A program made the translations under genes and the position numbers. From an uncultured Clostridia bacterium (GTDB taxonomy: Bacteria; Bacillota; Clostridia; TANB77; CAG-508): 6,843 nt of DNA. Positions 3,899 through 6,843 of the stretch are shown in pieces (the first letter of the stretch is position 1; every line of letters begins with the position of its first letter). The DNA is taken from contig CANRQH010000069.1 of assembly GCA_947632745.1 (NCBI GenBank), forward strand, positions 1-6,843, written 5' to 3'. The notes below the pieces were generated by a model. The model was not told the origin of the DNA. It saw only the letters and a program-made list of their open reading frames with translations, and searched no databases.

Positions 3899-6679
3899 TT
3901 ATGTTATATTTTCATTTACTACATCATTATTGTCTGTATCATTTGTTTGTGTAGTATTTTCTTCATCTTCATTGTTTTCATTTTTTTCTTCTTCAACTTG
4001 CTCTTTTAAGTTACCTATTAATTCTTGCAATTTTTTAATATCTGTTCCCATTAAATCCCAACTATTGCTGTTTAGCGAATCTGATAAATTGTCATTTGCT
4101 TTTATTATAGAATCTATTAAATCATCTTTATTATCTGTACTTTTTATTTCTATATTTGTGGCTTCTTGTGATATTAAATTTCCAATAGCCTCTTGCAAAT
4201 TATCCCCTATTGCCACTTTATTTCCTGATGCTACTATTACCTTTTTTAAAATTGGTAAATTACTTTCATTTAATAAAGTTTGATATACAGGTTCTATATA
4301 TAAAAGAGTATTTTCAACTGGAACTATTATCATATTTTTTGTAATTTTTGAACCAGTAACTGTTAGAGCTTCTATTTCGCTTTGTATATTTTCGTCTTGT
4401 GCTATTTGACTATCTAATTGGCTAACACCTATTATATTTGCATTTGAGTGTAAAGTTTTTATACTTAGTTTATTTTCTCCATTTTCTACTGTTCCAATTA
4501 AATATGCATTTATGTTTTGTTTATTTTTTGGTGTATACATTTGAATTAACCCTATTTGGTCTTTTCCATCTGTTCCTTTTACCATTGTATAATATGCATT
4601 TAATGTACTTGTTTTATTATTATTTGAATTATTTTTGTATGTAGGTTTTTGCCATGTATCATCACTTCTGTATAATACATCTGCTTTTGTGTTGTGATAT
4701 TCTTCAAGCATTGTTGATTGTACATTATATAAAAATTCTGGATAAATAAACTGTTCTTGTATGCTTTCAGGAATTTTGCTATCTATATCTTCGAATAATT
4801 CAGGGTAAACTTTTCTATATGCCATTGCTATTGGATCTGTTCTGTCTGTTATATAATATTTCATTTCTCCAGTGTATGCATTTATTATTACTTTTATTGA
4901 ATTTCTTATATAGTTTATATCTCTTTTATATCCATTGTAATCTATTTGTGTATATGTTGAATATGGATAACTACTTGATATTGTATAACTGTCAATTACC
5001 CAATAAATATCCCCATTTTCGTCAACAACTGTGTATGGATTGTTGTCATATATAACATCTGGTAAAGCAAGCTTTGCCCTTTTTATTATGTTTCTATTTA
5101 TTAATAGTTTACTTTCATTTGTTATAGAATTTGATAGTGCAAGATTAATATTCTTTTCTTTTATTCCTAAAATTAGTCTATCTAAAAAGTTTATTGAAAG
5201 TCCAGCATCTCCCTCGTATTGTGTTTCATGTTCTCCTTTGCTATCTGCATAGTCAAATTCTTTTTTGTCTTTAGTATTTGTTACAACTGTTGTATTTGTT
5301 TCTAAGCCGTAATAAATTTGTGGCTTATTAATTTTTATTTGTGTATTATTTCCTGATAAGTTATTTTGTATATAATTTAACTCTCCATTTTCCGTAAAAT
5401 CGGTTGCTGATGTGAAAATTAAACCATATCCATGTGTATATTCATATGTCTTACTATTATAAGTTCTTCTATTGCTTAGTATTTCTCTTGGTGATACATA
5501 TAAAAGTTTCTTCTCTCCATTTATAGTATAATTTGAAAGCTTCGCTGTTTTATATGTATAATATCCTGTTCCTGTTTGTGTTTCTTCTAAATTGTCTAAA
5601 ACAGTTTGTTTATCTACGATTACAGTATTGTTTATTATGTTTTCATTTTTTTCGGTTTCTTCAGATGTTATAGTTCCAGAGTAATCTATACTTTCAAGGT
5701 CACAGTCTATTGCGTATGCTTTTTTAGTACTTGATATATTTTTTTCTATATATATTTTTTCTTTGTCAAATTGATTTGGACGTACAAATATTAAATCAAA
5801 TACTAGCATTACGACAAATAATATTACTAAATATGCTGGTACTATTGCTAAATCTTTTAATATTCCATGTTGTTTTCCTTTTTTATAACTGTGTATTGCT
5901 TTAAAAATCGCAAAGCATAGTACTACTGCTAAAATATTGTAACCCCAATATTTTATTGTACTATCTATAAATCCTGCTCCAGCAAGTTTTATATTATTAT
6001 CTGTTGTTAAGAAGTTATCGAATACAACATCCATAGAACATGTTAAAATATATATTCCCAAAACAATTGCAATTAGTCTTAAACATCTATATATTGTTTT
6101 CATTATTCTGTTTTGTTTTAATGTTTCTTTATCTATTCCATCAAAATATTTATTAAATACTATTATGTAGTATAAAAATGAATATACTATTATTGCAATA
6201 AATATGAATATGAAATATGTTGCAACCATTTTTATTAATGGTTCAATAAACATGAAAAATGATACATCTAAATTAAATATTAAAGCATTTTCTCCAAAAC
6301 TTGTATTACTAATGCAAAGTATTATATTAGGAGTAAATTTTGCCCCAACAAAAAGACTTTCTATAAGTGCTGTAACTATCGCAATTGACTTGTTAGGAAG
6401 TCTAGGCATTTCTTTTTTTTCTTGCTCAAAAAATACCTTTAGTCCTTTTTTTATAGATCTTCCTGTAAAATACATTACTAAAAATATAAATATAAAGTTA
6501 ACTCCCATTACAATATATTGAATTTTTTGCTTTGTTAAAAATGTGTGTAAATAATTTTCTCCTAGCTCTTTATATTCTAAATAACTTCCTCTAAAATTTA
6601 TATATGTAATTAAAGAAAATATTATTAAAAATATAGTTACAACTATTCTACGTATTGTAAATATTTTATTTTTTTTCAA
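3899..6679 (-). CDS. UPF0182 family membrane protein (COG1615)
   Basis: Large conserved integral membrane protein of unknown biochemical function, 926 residues, the usual size for UPF0182. The N-terminal ~300 residues contain about seven hydrophobic segments (near 12-28, 52-72, 98-117, 148-174, 197-219, 241-260 and 274-296). A large, probably extracytoplasmic domain follows. Family landmarks seen in order are VRPNQFDKEKIYIEKNISST, YTHGYGLI, PQIYYG, GLSINFLDRLILG, NYIRNSIKVIINAYTG, DPIAMAYRKVYPELF, YPEFLYNVQSTMLEEYH and VPVENTLLYIEPVYQ. In many relatives the 'YPE' motif is preceded by His/Arg; here it is EQFIYPE. The C-terminus is a low-complexity acidic, Asn-rich tail of about 40 residues. 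The start is TTG, supported by AGAGGAA 7 nt upstream; no ATG lies nearby. A TGGACA/TAAAAT promoter lies just upstream. No frame break and no in-frame CGG codon were found. The perfect hairpin at 3779-3819 is a likely end of transcription. Confidence 0.93.
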   Translation of the reverse strand: MKKNKIFTIRRIVVTIFLIIFSLITYINFRGSYLEYKELGENYLHTFLTKQKIQYIVMGVNFIFIFLVMYFTGRSIKKGLKVFFEQEKKEMPRLPNKSIAIVTALIESLFVGAKFTPNIILCISNTSFGENALIFNLDVSFFMFIEPLIKMVATYFIFIFIAIIVYSFLYYIIVFNKYFDGIDKETLKQNRIMKTIYRCLRLIAIVLGIYILTCSMDVVFDNFLTTDNNIKLAGAGFIDSTIKYWGYNILAVVLCFAIFKAIHSYKKGKQHGILKDLAIVPAYLVILFVVMLVFDLIFVRPNQFDKEKIYIEKNISSTKKAYAIDCDLESIDYSGTITSEETEKNENIINNTVIVDKQTVLDNLEETQTGTGYYTYKTAKLSNYTINGEKKLLYVSPREILSNRRTYNSKTYEYTHGYGLIFTSATDFTENGELNYIQNNLSGNNTQIKINKPQIYYGLETNTTVVTNTKDKKEFDYADSKGEHETQYEGDAGLSINFLDRLILGIKEKNINLALSNSITNESKLLINRNIIKRAKLALPDVIYDNNPYTVVDENGDIYWVIDSYTISSSYPYSTYTQIDYNGYKRDINYIRNSIKVIINAYTGEMKYYITDRTDPIAMAYRKVYPELFEDIDSKIPESIQEQFIYPEFLYNVQSTMLEEYHNTKADVLYRSDDTWQKPTYKNNSNNNKTSTLNAYYTMVKGTDGKDQIGLIQMYTPKNKQNINAYLIGTVENGENKLSIKTLHSNANIIGVSQLDSQIAQDENIQSEIEALTVTGSKITKNMIIVPVENTLLYIEPVYQTLLNESNLPILKKVIVASGNKVAIGDNLQEAIGNLISQEATNIEIKSTDNKDDLIDSIIKANDNLSDSLNSNSWDLMGTDIKKLQELIGNLKEQVEEEKNENNEDEENTTQTNDTDNNDVVNENIT

Positions 6680-6686
6680 ATTTAAA

Positions 6687-6693
6687 TTCCTCT
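6687..6693 (-). promoter_or_regulatory. Ribosome binding site supporting the TTG start of UPF0182
   Basis: AGAGGAA on the minus strand, 7 nt before TTG 6679. No ATG or GTG lies at suitable spacing and the first hydrophobic segment needs this start. Confidence 0.7.
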
Positions 6694-6713
6694 TTTCTTT
6701 TTAGTTTCTATAT

Positions 6714-6742
6714 ATTTTACCATATATTTACTAATTTGTCCA
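6714..6742 (-). promoter_or_regulatory. Promoter of the UPF0182 gene
   Basis: Minus strand: -35 TGGACA (6742-6737), 17-nt spacer, -10 TAAAAT (6719-6714) preceded by TGG (extended -10). A small TCCAC/GTGGA inverted repeat (6739-6755) overlaps the -35 and could be an operator. Confidence 0.7.
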
Positions 6743-6778
6743 CAAAAAAAGTGGAATTTTAGTATCTTATTTAATTGA

Positions 6779-6821
6779 AAAAGTAAATTCTACTTTTTTA
6801 GTAAATATAGAATTTACTTTT
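6779..6821 (-). terminator. Terminator hairpin of an upstream gene outside the window
   Basis: Arms 6779-6792 and 6808-6821 are perfectly complementary over 14 bp (core AAGTAAATTCTA / TAGAATTTACTT) around a 15-nt loop. On the minus strand the right arm ends in a run of five T; on the plus strand it ends in four. It separates UPF0182 from whatever precedes it. Confidence 0.6.
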
Positions 6822-6843
6822 GCAAAAACATTCTGTTCAACTA

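Noticed and set aside
3930..5252. Several plus-strand open frames of 60-120 codons inside the UPF0182 gene
   Set aside because: They are Phe/Leu/Ser-rich mirror frames of an intact, family-recognisable minus-strand gene.

Overview
The window is very AT-rich (roughly a quarter G+C by eye). Genes on both strands have strong AGGA/GGAG-type ribosome binding sites, TTGACA/TATAAT promoters and A/T-rich hairpin terminators. The gene set is a bacterial tyrosyl-tRNA synthetase, a UPF0182 membrane protein, a DUF5665 protein, a TPR membrane protein and a zinc-ribbon/helix protein. Together these point to a low-GC Firmicute, most likely an uncultured anaerobic Clostridia lineage. No species is assigned.

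Layout. 1-446 is non-coding. It holds two near-copies of a strong leftward promoter exactly 300 bp apart, plus a candidate ~105-nt small RNA (about 333 to 229, minus strand) that starts at one promoter and ends at a perfect 9-bp hairpin with a U-tract. 447-1662 (minus) is a membrane-anchored TPR protein whose last ~47 residues are readable only after a +1 frame change at 591. 1663-1898 is a divergent promoter region. 1899-2138 (+) is a small zinc-ribbon protein, followed by a terminator-like hairpin and then tyrS (2201-3415, +). 3432-3486 is an elaborate nested-hairpin element behind tyrS. 3473-3767 (minus) is a DUF5665 gene, again readable only with a +1 frame change, at 3593. 3779-3819 is a perfect 15-bp bidirectional-type hairpin. 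3899-6679 (minus) is a full-length UPF0182 gene with a TTG start and its own promoter. 6779-6821 is another terminator-like hairpin belonging to whatever lies upstream.

The most unusual observation is that both frame breaks have the same form. In each, the zero frame reaches a CGG codon (ACT-CGG and ATT-CGG), and skipping the C restores the family-like protein, continuing as GGA or GGT. I find no other in-frame CGG in any gene here, including about 1400 codons of intact genes. This suggests a shared cause: CGG may be an unassigned or hungry codon that triggers +1 frameshifting in this organism, or there may be a systematic sequencing or assembly error. The window cannot decide between them.

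Functionally the genes look like a housekeeping neighbourhood. tyrS charges tRNA-Tyr. The TPR and UPF0182 proteins are membrane proteins of scaffold or unknown role. The DUF5665 gene follows UPF0182 on the same strand and probably depends on transcription passing the hairpin between them. No mobile-element gene, CRISPR array, rRNA or tRNA gene is visible.
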